From NCBI GenBank assembly GCA_964019415.1, contig OZ025869.1:8535214-8599213 (forward strand): a stretch of DNA of 64,000 bases, given 5' to 3'. The notes under the pieces were generated by a model, which did not search any database, was not told the origin of the DNA, and saw nothing but the letters and a program-made list of their open reading frames with translations. This DNA is from Ianthella basta. Its lineage: Eukaryota; Porifera; Demospongiae; Verongiida; Ianthellidae. Made by a program: the position numbers and the translations under genes. Below, piece after piece: positions 32,225 through 43,700 of this stretch. Numbering within the stretch: position 1 is the first letter of the stretch; each line of letters starts with the position of its first letter.

Positions 32225-34300
32225 CATCAGACAGGGTTGGTTGAGCTAGCTGGCAGATGTAGCTGGTGGATAGCAGACCGCCACTGGGCTCTGTCCTTCA
32301 CTAGGTCTTCCCAGTTGGTGATCTTGGACAGGTCCCTATTGACAACGTCTATCCAGCGGAGTGAGGTTCCTCCAGGCTTCCTCTTCTTGCCTCGTGGCCG
32401 GCATTTCAGCACCTGTCGCTGTGGCCGGTGGGCTGGCATCCTTTGGAGGTGACCAAACCATTGCAGTCATCTCAGTTTCACCTGGTCTTCCACTGGTATT
32501 TCGCCTACTTCTGCCAAAATATCGTCATTTCTTCTCTTGTTCCACAAGGTCACTCCAATAATGTTTCGCAGGCACTTCATCTGGAAGGCATGCAATCTTG
32601 TGAGGTCCTGCTGAGTGACTGCCCATGTCTCCAATCCATACAGAAGTACAGACATTACCATCACTCTGAACATATGAGCCTTGGTCTTCTTACTCACACT
32701 TCGACTTCTAAACACCTTCCTCCTCCACATCTGGTACACTGTGGCTGCCTTCTCCAATCGTGTGCTCACCTCTCCATCTACTCTAGCAGTCTGCCCCACT
32801 TTACTCTCCAGATAGGAGAATTCTTCCACAGCCTCCAGTGCATTGCCCCTAAGTGTGCTTGTTGGTTGGTCATCATCAGTACCTGCTCCGATACTCATAA
32901 TCTTTGTCTTCGCTCCATTGATGTCCATCCCCCACTTCATACAGGTCCTGTCCAGAGTGTCCACCATAAAATGCAGCTCTTCTCTGGTTTCCTCCACGGT
33001 AGACCCTGGTATCCAGGATTGATGACATCATCCTCTGCTTTACCAGAATATAATCCTTGAGGCTGGGTGGTTTCCTGGCATCTGGGGGGTACCATGTCGC
33101 TTGATGGATACGTTTGTGGGCAAAGAAGGTATTGGTAAGGCATAGACCATTGGCACATGCAAATGAAACAAGCCTTTCACCATTGTCACTAGTTGTAGCC
33201 TCAAGTCCATAGGAACCAACTACTCCATGCAGACCCTCACTTACCGATGCATTGAGATCACCCATTAACATCACCTGCCTGTTACCTCTTGCCAAGATGC
33301 AGTTGAGATCCTCATAGAACTGGTCCTTCTCTTCAGCATTGTCCTGGTTGGTGGGGGCATATGCTACTACAATCATCAGTGGGCCAACTCGTGTCAGAAA
33401 CTCTGCTATCAGGATTCTAGCTGATATGCTCTGGTGGTGGCGCAGTGCTTCTCGTGCTTGTGGTGACAGTGCTAGCCCTACACCCTCGACACCTCGACCA
33501 TCCTGCCTTCCAGAGAATAGCAGAGTATATCTGCCTTCTTCATTTAGCAGCATTTCTCCCTCGCCACTGAGGTGGGTTTCTGTTACTGCTAGGATGGATA
33601 GTCTGTACTGTTTCATCTCCATTGCCAGCTGTTTGGGCCTTCCTATACCGTGAAAAGTACGCACATTCCAAGTTCCAAACCTTTGTACTTCGTGAGCGCT
33701 CAATAGTCTGTTCTTAACTTCTTTTCTTTTCGTCCTTGGTGGCGTTTTCTTCTGGTCCTGTTTCCTCTTTCCGCACTTCTGACCTGCCTTCTGCGAAGAC
33801 TCGTTGGTAGATACCGCGCTTGCTACCTGCTGCTCAGTCCCGTCCGACAGTTGTTGTCGCGATCCTGTTTTCCTAGCCCTTACCATAGTGGATGATCTGG
33901 CCAGCCTCAAGCCTGGTCCTGCACGCGTATCCCTAGTGCAGGTAAGGGTCTGAGAACTCCTCAGAAAATAACGGGAGGCCGTTGGGGCTACTGGTGCCCT
34001 CCTCCGCCCGCCAGTCGTTGGGGAGACGCATCCTTCATCCGCCTGCCGGAGTCCCGTTAGCTCCGAGTCAGGTCCTGTGGTTGCCTAATGCACCGGTGTG
34101 GCGTTGCTGTTCTTCGTAGCGAGGTCTTCACAGGATGTGTCTCCCCTCCGGTTTTTGGGTACCTTCGAGGTGTCATCGCAGCGTCGACTCGCCATTTGGT
34201 CACTTCTGCTTCGCGATTCTGTCGGGATCAGATCCCGATGTTGTCGCATTCTCAGGTCTGGAAACGGGTAGCAGTCCTCTTCTGATAAGCATTACCTAGG
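32225..34300 (-). mobile_element. RTE/CFDP2-like LINE with internal deletion of the reverse-transcriptase core
   Basis: The minus-strand frame 33910-32876 carries an APE-type endonuclease: FGTWNVRTFHG, AVTETHLSGEGE (catalytic Glu), VVAYAPTNQ and LMGDLNASV. Then TSDNGERLVSFAC and KDYILVKQRM. Near 33005, instead of the reverse-transcriptase fingers and palm, it jumps to EETREELHFMVDTLDRTCMKW. This is the stretch that normally follows the YADD site. The thumb continues through 32467, and a basic tail (RPRGKKRKPGGTSLRW) runs to 32227. The YADD is gone, so it cannot be autonomous. The 5' end is GC-richer, up to about 34300. Confidence 0.8.
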
Positions 34301-34356
34301 TTCTGCTAGGCCAGTTGAGCGCCCGCTTTGTCGCATCCGCCATCTTGATTTTCACA

Positions 34357-34670
<314 letters not shown>

Positions 34671-34954
34671 GTGCTCTGTGATAGCAACAGCTACGTATGT
34701 AGTTTGCTACAGAGCAGTACGCGTGGACCAGGTTCTGAATAGCATTTAGAAGGGCAACCGTGCGAACTAAGCTTTTCAATGCTAGAAACAGTTGAAGAAT
34801 GTTAGCATGTACATATCACGGCGCTCACCAGTTTCTAAGTTACTCCTGTCATGTGTTCCAGGCGGTGGAGTGAAGTCCTCCGAGGCGGGCGCGGATATTA
34901 TCGACGAAGGCACGGAGCAAAGTCGATGACCTCAGAGCTACCATGAGGGGACAC

Positions 34955-35165
34955 CTGCAGTTTATAAGACCAAGTTCAGTAAAGACTGGACTAAGAAGTG
35001 GCCTTTTATATGTGAAGTCCAAGGAAACCCTTATCTTTTCGAATGTACCCTATGCAAGAGGCAACTTGGGTGTGAGCACCAGGGTCAGCATGATGTCGAG
35101 AGGCATATTGGCAAGGAGATGCACAAGAAGAATGCCAAAGCTGCCCAGACTCAAACTAGAGCAGA
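34955..35165 (+). pseudogene. BED/C2H2-like zinc-finger fragment
   Basis: A frame with FSKDWTKKWPFICEVQGNPY, then FECTLCKRQLGCEHQG and DVERHIGKEMHKK, shows a Trp-rich start and C-x2-C ... H-x4-H spacing. It lacks a start codon and the domains that would follow. Such fingers commonly open hAT and related transposases. No transposase core follows. Confidence 0.5.
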
Positions 35166-35499
35166 TGTTACCTACCATTTAGTACAGTGGGAATACTACC
35201 TAATCTCAAGCCTACAGAATTCTTCACCTTGGCAGCTATGTGACCTGTTCGGCGCTGACTCTTTGTCCGTTGACCAGAAGTGCTGTAGGAGTCTGTTCCA
35301 GGATCAGAGGTGGAAGAGAATGTCCAAAGTTTGCTAAGACGTTGTTTAGAAGCCGGTTTTCGATGTCCCTTGCTCTCGCACACGGTCCACTTCCGGCTGA
35401 ATAAAATGGCCGACAGTATAAATTCCCTATACCCAATACTTCGCCCAATACATTCAATATAAATGTAAGCACTGATGTACAACCGTAGGTTCACGCATT

Positions 35500-35566
35500 A
35501 TATATATATATATATCGTTCAGTAACATGAAGCCATACGAAAATGCCGATTTGAAAACAATATAGG
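35500..35566. repeat. TA-repeat-linked dispersed motif (family 3, copy 1)
   Basis: A TA tract leads to AACATGAAGCCATACGAAAA, ..., TTTGAAAACAATATAGG. Copies occur at about 36880-36957 and 55775-55852. Confidence 0.7.
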
Positions 35567-35635
35567 CATGTAATTTCTAAGTTCTTAGTTTCACAAGTTA
35601 CAAGTACACATGTTTTTGGTTACGCAAGTATGATT

Positions 35636-37895
35636 CTAACGAAGGTGGTGGAACATTAAAAAAGTACTAGTTTGTGAACTATAACAACAAGTATGGCAGT
35701 TAGTGAGTAGAGCACCTACTAAATAGTATTTCCCGACTGGCTGTAGAAGAACTTTTTGGTTCTTCTTAAAGTCCAGATATACAAACTGCTGAAGAATCTT
35801 TCCAAATGCCCATTCGATGCTGATACGAACAGCACTCATGGAGCAATTGAACTCTTGCTCAGATGGAGTAAGGTGTAGGCCACGAAAAGGGGACAGGATG
35901 TGGCTCGATACACCATAAGCAGGGTTCCCATACAGCACATAAGATGTGCTGGGCTGGCTGAGCTGTTGCAGCTTGTTTGGCAGTCAGTCCACTTGCCGAC
36001 AACATGAATGCATCATGCCATCTCCCTTCATTAGGTCCAAACATATGTGCAATTAGGCCATTGGGAGTTACGAAAGACTTCACATATATAGGATAGAATG
36101 AAACAAGTATTTCGAGTTAAAAAAAACTCGTGGGACGCCAGGGCGCCCCTGAACCTCGAACTACTTGCTAGCAATTATCCCATGTACGTTCAGTAAATCA
36201 GATAGTTGGGGGTACAGTATTGTTGTTGGCCTGAAAGATACATCAAGACACACTAGACCGTTGGGTTTGCAAGAGTTTCAAGTCTCCAGAGCAGCCAGTC
36301 ATATCCAGTGAAAGCATCCCTACCAAACTGTCAAATGTTTGCCTACTGCTTTTTTATCTATATGACATTCTGAATGAGCAATTGTTACTTTGTGCCTGGA
36401 GGAGGAGTGTGCTGGCTAAAAGGCTACCCTATGATGACTCTATGAGCGAATCATGGCTATAATTATGTGTCACGACTCGCTGGTCTCCCATTATTGGCCT
36501 ACGGATCACTAGACTTCTGTTGTATTTAGGGCTGTATCTCGCAGAAAAACAGTTAAGTAAGCTTCCTACCACAATAATATTACTTAAACATGTCCTAGAA
36601 ACACTTTTCGTTCTTTGGATACAAGGCGAAATCTAAAGAAAGATGGTTTTGAGCCTGGCAAACACAAAGCGTCGAGCGCGCGGCCATTTTACAATGTCCG
36701 TCAGTGATAATTGGAGCTGTATCTCGCAGAATAGACGTTCCTTAGGCTTTTTATTAGTATCACTCTATTAACACATGTTTATGACCACATTTCGTTCGAT
36801 TCAAACACGGTGAAACGTCAATAGAGAGGATTTAAAGCTTTGTAAAGATTGACGTGAGCGCCGCCATTTGCAATGACAGAAATATATATATATATATATA
36901 TATACATATATACGAACATGAAGCCATACGAATACCTAAATCTGAAAACAATATAGGGGCGCCTTTGGCGCCCCAAAAAGAACAAGTGACATCAGCCAAA
37001 CAGCAAAAACAGTTAAAACTATCATACCTGGAACTTCAGACAGTGCACCCTTTTGTGCCTGCTGTACATGATGCGCTGATTGATGGTTGGTCGCGAAATT
37101 GGGCGTACTGTCCCATCGATAAAGCCAATACACTGACTCAAAGGTGCCCCCTTGTCTTGAATAGTTGCTGCAAAAGTTGATGGATCCATCCACACTAGAT
37201 TGAGATTCGTCAGTAGGTACCCAAAATGATTATGTATGTCATCCATAACCGAAGTACATATAACGTGGAGACTCAAGAGACATGCACCATACAACTAGTA
37301 AGACAAATACACAACTGACCTCGTTAAATATGAAACTCTCAATTCATACTCTGATCGACCAAATAACGGTACCAAGTCACAGAGTCTGTTGGGGTAACTT
37401 AGTCTACGAAGCATGACAAGCATTGCTTCCATGCCAGTAGCTTTTGTCCCTTGGGAGCACTTGTACTCTTGTAGGAGCTCCAACGCAGCTGCCAGACGTG
37501 TCAAATTGCCTCTACTAAATCTATGTCAAGTAGGTTTGAAAAACAGCTTCATGTGAAACTACTGCATTCTCATCCTGCACTAGCTATGCAATAAGCGCCA
37601 TTCGCTAACCTGAACAGTCTTTCGCATTCCAAGTCACTTAAATCCTCGAGGTTCACTCTAGGGCCAATAAACTGCTTGGGTTTGACTACCAGGTCCAATA
37701 GAACGAGGTCCAAGTCGTCATCTTTGCTACTCGAGGGGGAGGAACTGCTGTCCGCACAGTACATTGCCTCTAAAACTGTTTTAACTTCTTTTCTGTACTG
37801 AGTACCAAAGACAAACACATTGTAATAAAGAGCACAGGCCCTAAATCACAGCAATTTCACCATACCTTGTAGAGTACGCCATCTTTTCTCATTGT
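35636..37895 (-). CDS. PIF/Harbinger-type DDE transposase, multi-exon, one frameshift
   Basis: Minus-strand exons in order: a short MRKDGVLYK (about 37890); YRKEVKTVLEAM...LECERLFR (to 37610); FSRGNLTRLAAALELLQ...RLSYPNRLCDLVPLFG; then MDDIHNHFGYLL...CIGFIDGTVRPISRP...CLKFQ (to about 37023). After a roughly 950-bp intron come SFVTPNGLIAHMFGP...GRWHDAF, and, one base out of frame, LYGNPAYG...SIEWAFGKI...VGKYYLVGALLTNCHTC (to 35640). The DDE residues appear in FIDGT, RWHDA and IEWAFG. Gene length and motif order fit DDE_Tnp_4. The frameshift near 35940 suggests it is inactive. Terminal repeats were not located. Confidence 0.8.
36104..36167. mobile_element. 64-bp hairpin element (family 2, copy 2)
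   Basis: Arms CAAGTATTTCGAGTT and an imperfect complement ending ACTACTTG. The centre, GTGGGACGCCAGGGCGCCCC, is longer than in the other copies. It lies in the long intron of the Harbinger transposase. Confidence 0.75.
36515..36860. repeat. Degenerate direct repeat with GCTGTATCTCGCAGAA motif, two copies
   Basis: Two stretches starting near 36530 and 36715 share GCTGTATCTCGCAGAA, TTACTTAAACATGT / ATTAACACATGT and TTTCGTTC words. Each is followed by a CGCGGCCATTTT or GCCGCCATTT word. Period about 185 bp. Non-coding. Confidence 0.5.
36875..36957. repeat. TA-repeat-linked dispersed motif (family 3, copy 2)
   Basis: ATGACAGAAATATA leads into a TA tract, then CGAACATGAAGCCATACGAA and AAATCTGAAAACAATATAGG. 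It is the closest match to the copy near 55.8 kb. Confidence 0.7.
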
Positions 37896-38003
37896 ACACT
37901 GATCTAAAACGCTTCCACATGCCGTAAACGGTGTGATGTCATTAAAATTATGTCATCGTACCATTCAACGTTCAACGTAAGCGCAGATCTAAAACTCTCT
38001 ATT

Positions 38004-38385
38004 ATATGTGAGTGGATTTGACAAAATTGGCCACTTGTTCCTACGTATAAAGTGTCACTATGGACGAAAACATGCAACCGAGTGATGTTTTCAGTAAATT
38101 CGGATTTTTGCATCTTTTGTACCTGTGGTATTGTCCCAACACCCTGGCCAAGTTTGAAATCCGTAGTCCTTTCCTGCGCTTCAAAGCAGGAAGAATACTT
38201 ACGCCATCACCATGTTTACGGATATAATAATGGAAGGAATTTGGGCCATTTTCTCACAATTGCATCGGGCGTATTTTAGTATTTTATGCAAGCGTATCTC
38301 GGGAACAGGAGTAGCTATTGAAGCGCAACAAAGTGCAACGAAGAGCTCTTCTACTGTGCTTCCATCCAGTACCACTAGCAACTCT
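38004..38385. mobile_element. MITE, about 0.4 kb, degenerate (family 1, copy 2)
   Basis: It aligns along most of its length with 1458-1860: TATGTGAG at the start, GTATAAAGTGTCAC, CTGGCCAAGTTTGAAAT, CCATGTTTACGGATAT and GTATCTCGGGAACAGGAG. The right inverted repeat is not preserved. Confidence 0.65.
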
Positions 38386-38776
38386 GAGAATGTGCAAACT
38401 GTGTACAGGATAAGCAAGTTAATGTACTGGGCTGTTGTGCAAATGTTTGTCAAAATATTTGGACTCTATTCATGTCCGCTTCAATCATTTGCGTTCATTC
38501 TTGCCTATGAAGTGTGTTCACAAGTGTGTTGATGAATTACACAAAATTAGCTGCAATTGCTACTATATATCGATAACACAGCAGAAACTGGAAGGATAGT
38601 CTTGCGTAGCCCAGACCCTTTCCTTTCCGGTTATTGCGCAATAACCGGGTGGAAAGGGTCTGGGAGTTTTCTCAAGTGTAACTGTTCGATGTCCGTGGGA
38701 ACCCGGACAAGGTGTGAATCTAACACCTCTTTGATGTGGTACCACAGTCGTCACAAGCTAGTCAGCGAAAAAGGCG

Positions 38777-39003
38777 GTGAGTGTTTGTGCGAGCGAAGAC
38801 GAACGGGAACGAGACCGTATTACCGCAATAGTGCGTGTAGCTGTGGCCGAAGCAGGGTTCCAAGATCTAAAGCCAGAGCAGATGCAAGTCATCTTAGAAT
38901 TCATCAAAGGTTGTGATATTTTTGTGTCGCTTCCTACTGGCTACGGTAAATCTCTTATTTACGAATTGCTGCCCTTGTCATTGAGCGAGTGCAGGGAAGA
39001 CCT
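38777..39003 (+). pseudogene. RecQ-like helicase N-terminal fragment with Walker A
   Basis: The frame reads FQDLKPEQMQVILEFIKGCD, then IFVSLPTGYGKSLIYELLPL. The LKPEQ Q-motif followed by LPTGxGKS is the start of RecQ-family superfamily-2 helicases. Such helicases are greatly expanded in sponges and cnidarians and are also carried by some transposons (Academ-H). After CRED the sequence no longer matches. The DEAH box and helicase C domain are absent. Confidence 0.6.
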
Positions 39004-39323
39004 GAAAATACATCTGCCGCTGTTTGCAGTTGCTTACAGAAGTAGCAGTTCGCCATCTCAGTCTTCGACGTGCACGCGCATCTCCGGTGTAATACCTAAT
39101 CAACACCTCTGAATTATTGTCCCACAATAGTGTTAAGTAAACAGTGGCTGTGCGTGGGTGGAACAGCTTATGCCGTTTGCAGCATATTTGGAATACCAAC
39201 GTGGTCAGCTGGTGGCCCTCTGCGTCCGTCCTTCAGATCCGATAGACACACGAGGGAGTCTGTCGTGTGTCTACGTTCAGATGTGTCCGATCTCTGAGCT
39301 GTGTGTTGCCTAGAGACCAGGAG

Positions 39324-39674
39324 ATGGAGCGTTGGTTGCGAGTAGCAGCTTACGAAGGAGACCTTCCGAAAGTAAGAAGTCTTGGCAAGCAGGGCTGTCC
39401 GGCTAATGCACAGAATAAGGCCGGCTTCACTCCTCTTTTGTGTGCAGTGGAGAAAGGCCATTCTGATATGGTCCAGCATCTATTAGAGAATGGCAGCAGT
39501 GTAAAGGAGAGAGTTATGATATTCACAATGGAGAAATGCCAGTTACTGCAGAAGAGGAGGGCCGCAGAGGGACTGTTCAAACAGCAGGAGTTACGCGTAT
39601 ACTACCGTAACTCAATTCAGGAAGGCAGGACGAGAGCAGGATTAATTCTTAGAATGGCGAAGAATGGGAAATGA
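39324..39674 (+). CDS. Short ankyrin-repeat protein or exon
   Basis: Met at 39324 (MERWLRVAAYEGDLPKV) opens one ankyrin-like unit and a second clear one, NAQNKAGFTPLLCAVEKGHS, then MVQHLLENGSSV. A Lys/Arg-rich tail follows to 39674. Two repeats are few for a stable ankyrin domain, so it may be a captured exon. It sits inside the foldback-ended element next to the helicase fragment. Confidence 0.5.
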   Translation: MERWLRVAAYEGDLPKVRSLGKQGCPANAQNKAGFTPLLCAVEKGHSDMVQHLLENGSSVKERVMIFTMEKCQLLQKRRAAEGLFKQQELRVYYRNSIQEGRTRAGLILRMAKNGK

Positions 39675-39948
39675 ACTATGTCATAATCACTATACGTATG
39701 TGTGTTTCTCTATGCAAGTATTGTTTAATTTATTCTTGTCTAACTGTTTTATCGTGCTTGTAATCTTTACTCTTAACTAGAGGTTCACCTTTGTATCAGC
39801 TGCTTTCATGCAAGCTGTTTGGTGTTAATCTCTTAAAATAATGATGATGATGATGATGCTTAGGAAAACTCCCAGACCCTTTCCTTCCTATTATGCAACA
39901 GCAGAAATGGAGGAAAGGGTCTGGGCTACGCGAGACTACCGGAAGGAG

Positions 39949-40003
39949 CAAGTATTTCAAGTTGGGGCGGCAGCCCCACCAGTTTCTTAACTTGAAATAC
40001 TTG
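39949..40003. mobile_element. 55-bp hairpin element (family 2, copy 3)
   Basis: Arms CAAGTATTTCAAGTT and AACTTGAAATACTTG. It is inverted relative to copy 1 and aligns with it end to end after complementing. It abuts the possible target duplication of the 1.34-kb element. Confidence 0.8.
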
Positions 40004-40714
40004 TTTCAATCTATTGCCTTGTAGTGGGTTACTGCAAGCAATCGTCCCCTTCCTTCAATGTTCATCTCTTTTGTACTTTAATTTCTTTCTGTCCAGCTTC
40101 CATTTGGAAATGAAACAACCTGCACTGGTCAGTGTGCACAATTAATCACAGAATATTAGCAATATTGCATGATAGGTTTTATTGCAAAAAAAACATGTAG
40201 GAAATATGTCATGAAATGTGGAATGAAATTTGGTATTGAACTGCATATACCGTAAATATTCTAAAAAATCTAAATCTAAAGTTCACAAACTTCCAGCGAT
40301 CTTGCCTTAATCGCTCTAAAAATTCGATTTATTGGCTATCTCAAACGTTTGGGAAAACCTGTAGTAGCAGCAAGCACAAGGATATCTTGCTGTTAATTTC
40401 ACCTGCATGCCTGATGAACACGAATGCTTCTCCAATTCTGGGGTTCCACACCTCCTTGTTGACATGATATCTGTGAATAACGCAAGATACTGTGATAAAG
40501 AAAGAACCAGCGGTGGCCATTTTCTATACAGAGCCTTCCTAAAAATGGCGGCAGAGAACACTTCAATTTGCAAAAATGCTCTATTTTCACAAGAAGACAG
40601 CAAAGATCATATTGCCTCATAAATTTCAAAAAGTTAGATTTGAAAAGCAGAAAAAATTCACGAATTTTTACATACATTCTATCTTGAATTATTACTCAGA
40701 ATCATGTTGGTTTA
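40004..40714. other. No gene recognised
   Basis: A+T-rich sequence. A minus-strand frame (about 40316-40677) lacks known motifs. Confidence 0.3.
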
Positions 40715-41330
40715 TTGGTACTTTATCCAACACAGTTGATCTATGATGAGTACAATGAGTATTCTGAATCTGCTGACAATCCTGGAGATGACTCAGTGCT
40801 AGCAACGTTCACCTGGGTAGAACATCTTTTCACCTTCCTGTTCTTCTGGCAAACTGCTTTCAAAGTGTCCACAGCAGCCATTCAGTACATTCTGAAGTTC
40901 CTTATGTACGTTTTACACTCTCTAGGAATAGACTTTAACCAGGATCACTTGATCCCGCACCCATAGCCATACCTTTAACGAAATGTACACTTTGTAAAAT
41001 TCTCGAACTTACTGAATATCAAAAGTAGCAGACGGGTGTTGCATGTTCTAAATGCAGCTCAGTTTACGATCTTGACCTCTGTCTATCTAAGCATAGACAC
41101 AGGAGGGAACTGGACTGGCAGCGATGCATGGAACCCTCGAAGGAAGGCTGCTTGCCGTATTGGACGTTTTCGAGACTGGAGTTTATCAGAACTTGTTTTC
41201 CAAAAGGGGTAAGCGACGGACAGAGGAAGTTCATCGTTTCAAGCAGGCGATTCGCTGAGAGAACCAGTGTGAACCCCTTCAGCAATTTTGCACACAACTA
41301 TTTCAAGACATACGTAGTTGCATAACGGAA
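40715..41330 (+). pseudogene. Degenerate N-terminal part of a TE protein with a Cys cluster
   Basis: A first frame has FTWVEHLFTFLFFWQTAFKV, then IQYILKFLMYVLHSLGI, a hydrophobic helical segment. After frame breaks comes CSKCSSVYDLDLC, a likely zinc-binding cluster. This order (helical hydrophobic block, then CxxC...C with a YD word) is what I associate with N-termini of large sponge and cnidarian transposon proteins, including tnp2-type ones. The identity is tentative. Confidence 0.35.
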
Positions 41331-41342
41331 TAATCAGCTTCT

Positions 41343-42095
41343 GTGGACGTAAGAAGAGAGAAGTCCTACAAACTTTTCTATCAGAAGCGGATCAAGGATC
41401 TAACTACGTTATGGAATGATTTCCACGTTATTTTTCAGTTGCCTCAGCCAGCCCCGATATGGACTCAGACTGTCAACAGACTGCTATTTAATGAGGCACT
41501 CGTTGCAAGCATTGGGGAGGATGCAAGCCATCAGCCAAAGGTAACTTCTACCAGTTTGCCAAGTGCTGAACTGGGGACTGATGAAGAGAACACAATCTGG
41601 TATATGGCTGGTTACGTACCCTTCAATTTGATGGTGTATGAGAGAAAGGACACACAGGATGATGCCAATATTCCAGACTGTCTTAGTGCAATGGCAGTTT
41701 CAGGCCCTGTGGACGCCTTTTATGCGTACACGCATGAGTGGACAAAGTCTGTTAACAGAGGAGGCCTGTTTTAAGGTCAGCACTACAACTTTCACCTTTT
41801 TCTGACAACTGTAGATTCTCATTAGAGGTATTCCACCCCAATATTTGCTTGGAGGAAGTGTAAGCAAGAGGATGTACATGACCATATCTAGAATGATGAA
41901 GACCTGATCTCTGAGTGGAACGTTTTGTTAGGCCATCTATCACATGACAATGCAAGGCTGCTGTTAACGGAGATAATAGATTTGTGGCTGACTATCCGTT
42001 CACATGCGTTTGCAAAGCAAATAATGGAAGAACACAAGCAAGACAAGAACAAATTAATAAAGGAAAGTGTAGCATTAAGGAAACAAATGTAGTAA
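41343..42095 (+). pseudogene. TE-associated unknown protein with EWTKSVNRGGLF motif, degraded copy
   Basis: Frame 41343-41774 includes a basic start, IWYMAGYVPFNLM, and ends EWTKSVNRGGLF. After stops, another frame continues as ISEWNVLLGHLSHDN, LLTEIIDLWLTIRSHAFAKQ and a Lys-rich coiled tail to 42093. The same blocks in the same order occur at 57600-58405, so this is an independent decayed copy of one family. Function unknown. Confidence 0.6.
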
Positions 42096-43058
42096 TAAGA
42101 GAACTGTAAAGATATAACATGCTGAAAGTTTGTAATTAGTCTAAGAATTTTACTTCTGTGCATGTGCCACTTTCTTCGCTTTGAGAGGGGGGTATGGTCA
42201 ATCTTTGGCTCTGCTGTAGTTAGCACTTTCCGCTTCACTTTTGGGATTCCCCGTACTTCATTAAGTGCTGATGAGGCAGGATATTGATCAATGATCTACG
42301 TAGTAAAGAAGAAAGGGCATGCGAATTTAACCTTCTAAGCACTAGATCTATGATGGAACTACACAGCTGCAGCAGTTTACTCGCCACAGTTAACATCTAA
42401 AGCTCATGAGTGGGACACAAAACATGTGCATTGCAAAATGCTCTCCTTCGAAAGTCTTGGTAGTAAAGCAGAGAGGACAAGTCGTTTTCACTTCTATGCA
42501 CTAGATCTGCAATAGACCGAGACATCTGGAACAGCTTACTCACCACATTTATCTTCTGAAGCAAAGGGAAGGGACACAAAGCTTGATTCTTGCTGCGCTT
42601 TCTTCTTCGTAGCAAAAGCCACACCTCGCTTCACCAGCCAGTAAGCACTGATTAGCAGCTTCGAGTGGTAATAGGGCCATATGTGCCTGAATGCGGTGAT
42701 TATCCTGAATTCAAGTACAGTATTAGTCCGCTTACTAGTTCCTAACGACTGTTGCTATGATACCGCCCCTGTACAAACCTCATACATGCATTTTTATCCG
42801 TTGTGTGTACAAATCTATATTGAGGCTACGCACTTCCGGTTTTGTGTTGCCAGTCCCATTCCCTCCTTTGTCTATGATCTAAGAGGGCAAATGGAACATT
42901 TGAGGTCAAGAAATGTTCTTATGTGAAGTGGCCAAATCATCCTCACAAATTACAAGAAGCGCCTGCAGTAGTCATATAATAAGCATGTACAGATTAAAAG
43001 GGAAATCTGGAATGCGTACTGTCTATCGACCTATAAAAATCAATCATGCTTAGAGCAT
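42096..43058. other. No gene recognised
   Basis: Only short frames on both strands. Two loosely similar blocks (about 42270-42410 and 42440-42560, sharing GCACTAGATCT and AGCAGTTTACTC / AGCTTACTC words) suggest an old internal duplication. Confidence 0.35.
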
Positions 43059-43700
43059 TTGAAGCGGTGCAGCGAGGATAGGTCAGCATACGATGAGCTT
43101 CAGAGATGTATGCTGTGCCCAGGACAACCTTACAGGATAGAATATCCAGGAAGGACAGCCTCAACGCCAGAAGTGAAGCAGGCAGACTGCTCACAGGTGA
43201 GGAACAGAGTAGACTGGCTGACTTCCTCATCACTTGTGCCTCAACAGGCTATGCAAAATCACGAAAAGATGTGCTAGCCATTGTTCAGCAGATCGTGGAC
43301 TCCCGCAATCCGGGTACACTGGTTATGAAGGGATGGTGGGCCTCCTTTCAGAAGAGGCATCCAAGTCTGACGCTGAAACATGCAAAGGCATATGCACGGG
43401 CAGTGGCAAATAACAGCAAAGTATTTCATAGATATTTTGACTTATTGGAAAAGACTTTGCGTGAAAACAAAATCGCTGATCGCCCTGCACAGATCCAACT
43501 GTGATGAGACCGGCATGCCCCTCATGCACAAACCACCAAAGGTCGTCGCAGGTTTAGGACAGAAACACCCATGTTCCATCACAGGGAGCAACAGATCCCA
43601 AATGACAATCCTTTCATCAACACAACTTCGTCAGTTAAGGCTGCATGCTTTTGGCCACCTTGCCTGCCATGATGGTATCGCACACAGTGCAATGGTCTAC
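43059..43700 (+). pseudogene. pogo/Tigger-type (CENP-B-like) transposase, N-terminal and first catalytic part
   Basis: Across a frame change near 43120 it reads LQDRISRKDSLNARS (psq-type helix-turn-helix end). Then LLTGEEQSRLADFLI, TGYAKSRKDVLAIVQQIVD, GWWASFQKRHPSLTL and YFDLLEKTLREN follow. After one more shift comes CDETGMPLMHKPPKV, with the first catalytic Asp. The rest of the DDE domain is mostly missing. Confidence 0.7.

Larger units (their letters stand above)
38597..39938. mobile_element. 1.34-kb foldback-ended element enclosing helicase and ankyrin pieces
   Basis: Left end TAGTCTTGCGTAGCCCAGAC and right end (complement) TAGTCTCGCGTAGCCCAGAC match over about 27 bp. Each end also folds on itself: CCCAGACCCTTTCC pairs with GGAAAGGGTCTGGG at 38610-38664 and 39871-39925. 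CTGGAAGGA (38588-38596) and CCGGAAGGA (39939-39947) flank it, a possible 9-bp target duplication with one mismatch. A GAT microsatellite is near the right end. Two separate hairpin insertions in opposite orientation are the alternative. Confidence 0.55.

Noticed and set aside
31782..32249. Long open frames across the CA tract on both strands (His/Thr- or Cys/Val-rich)
   Set aside because: They translate a dinucleotide repeat; stop-free frames are expected there.
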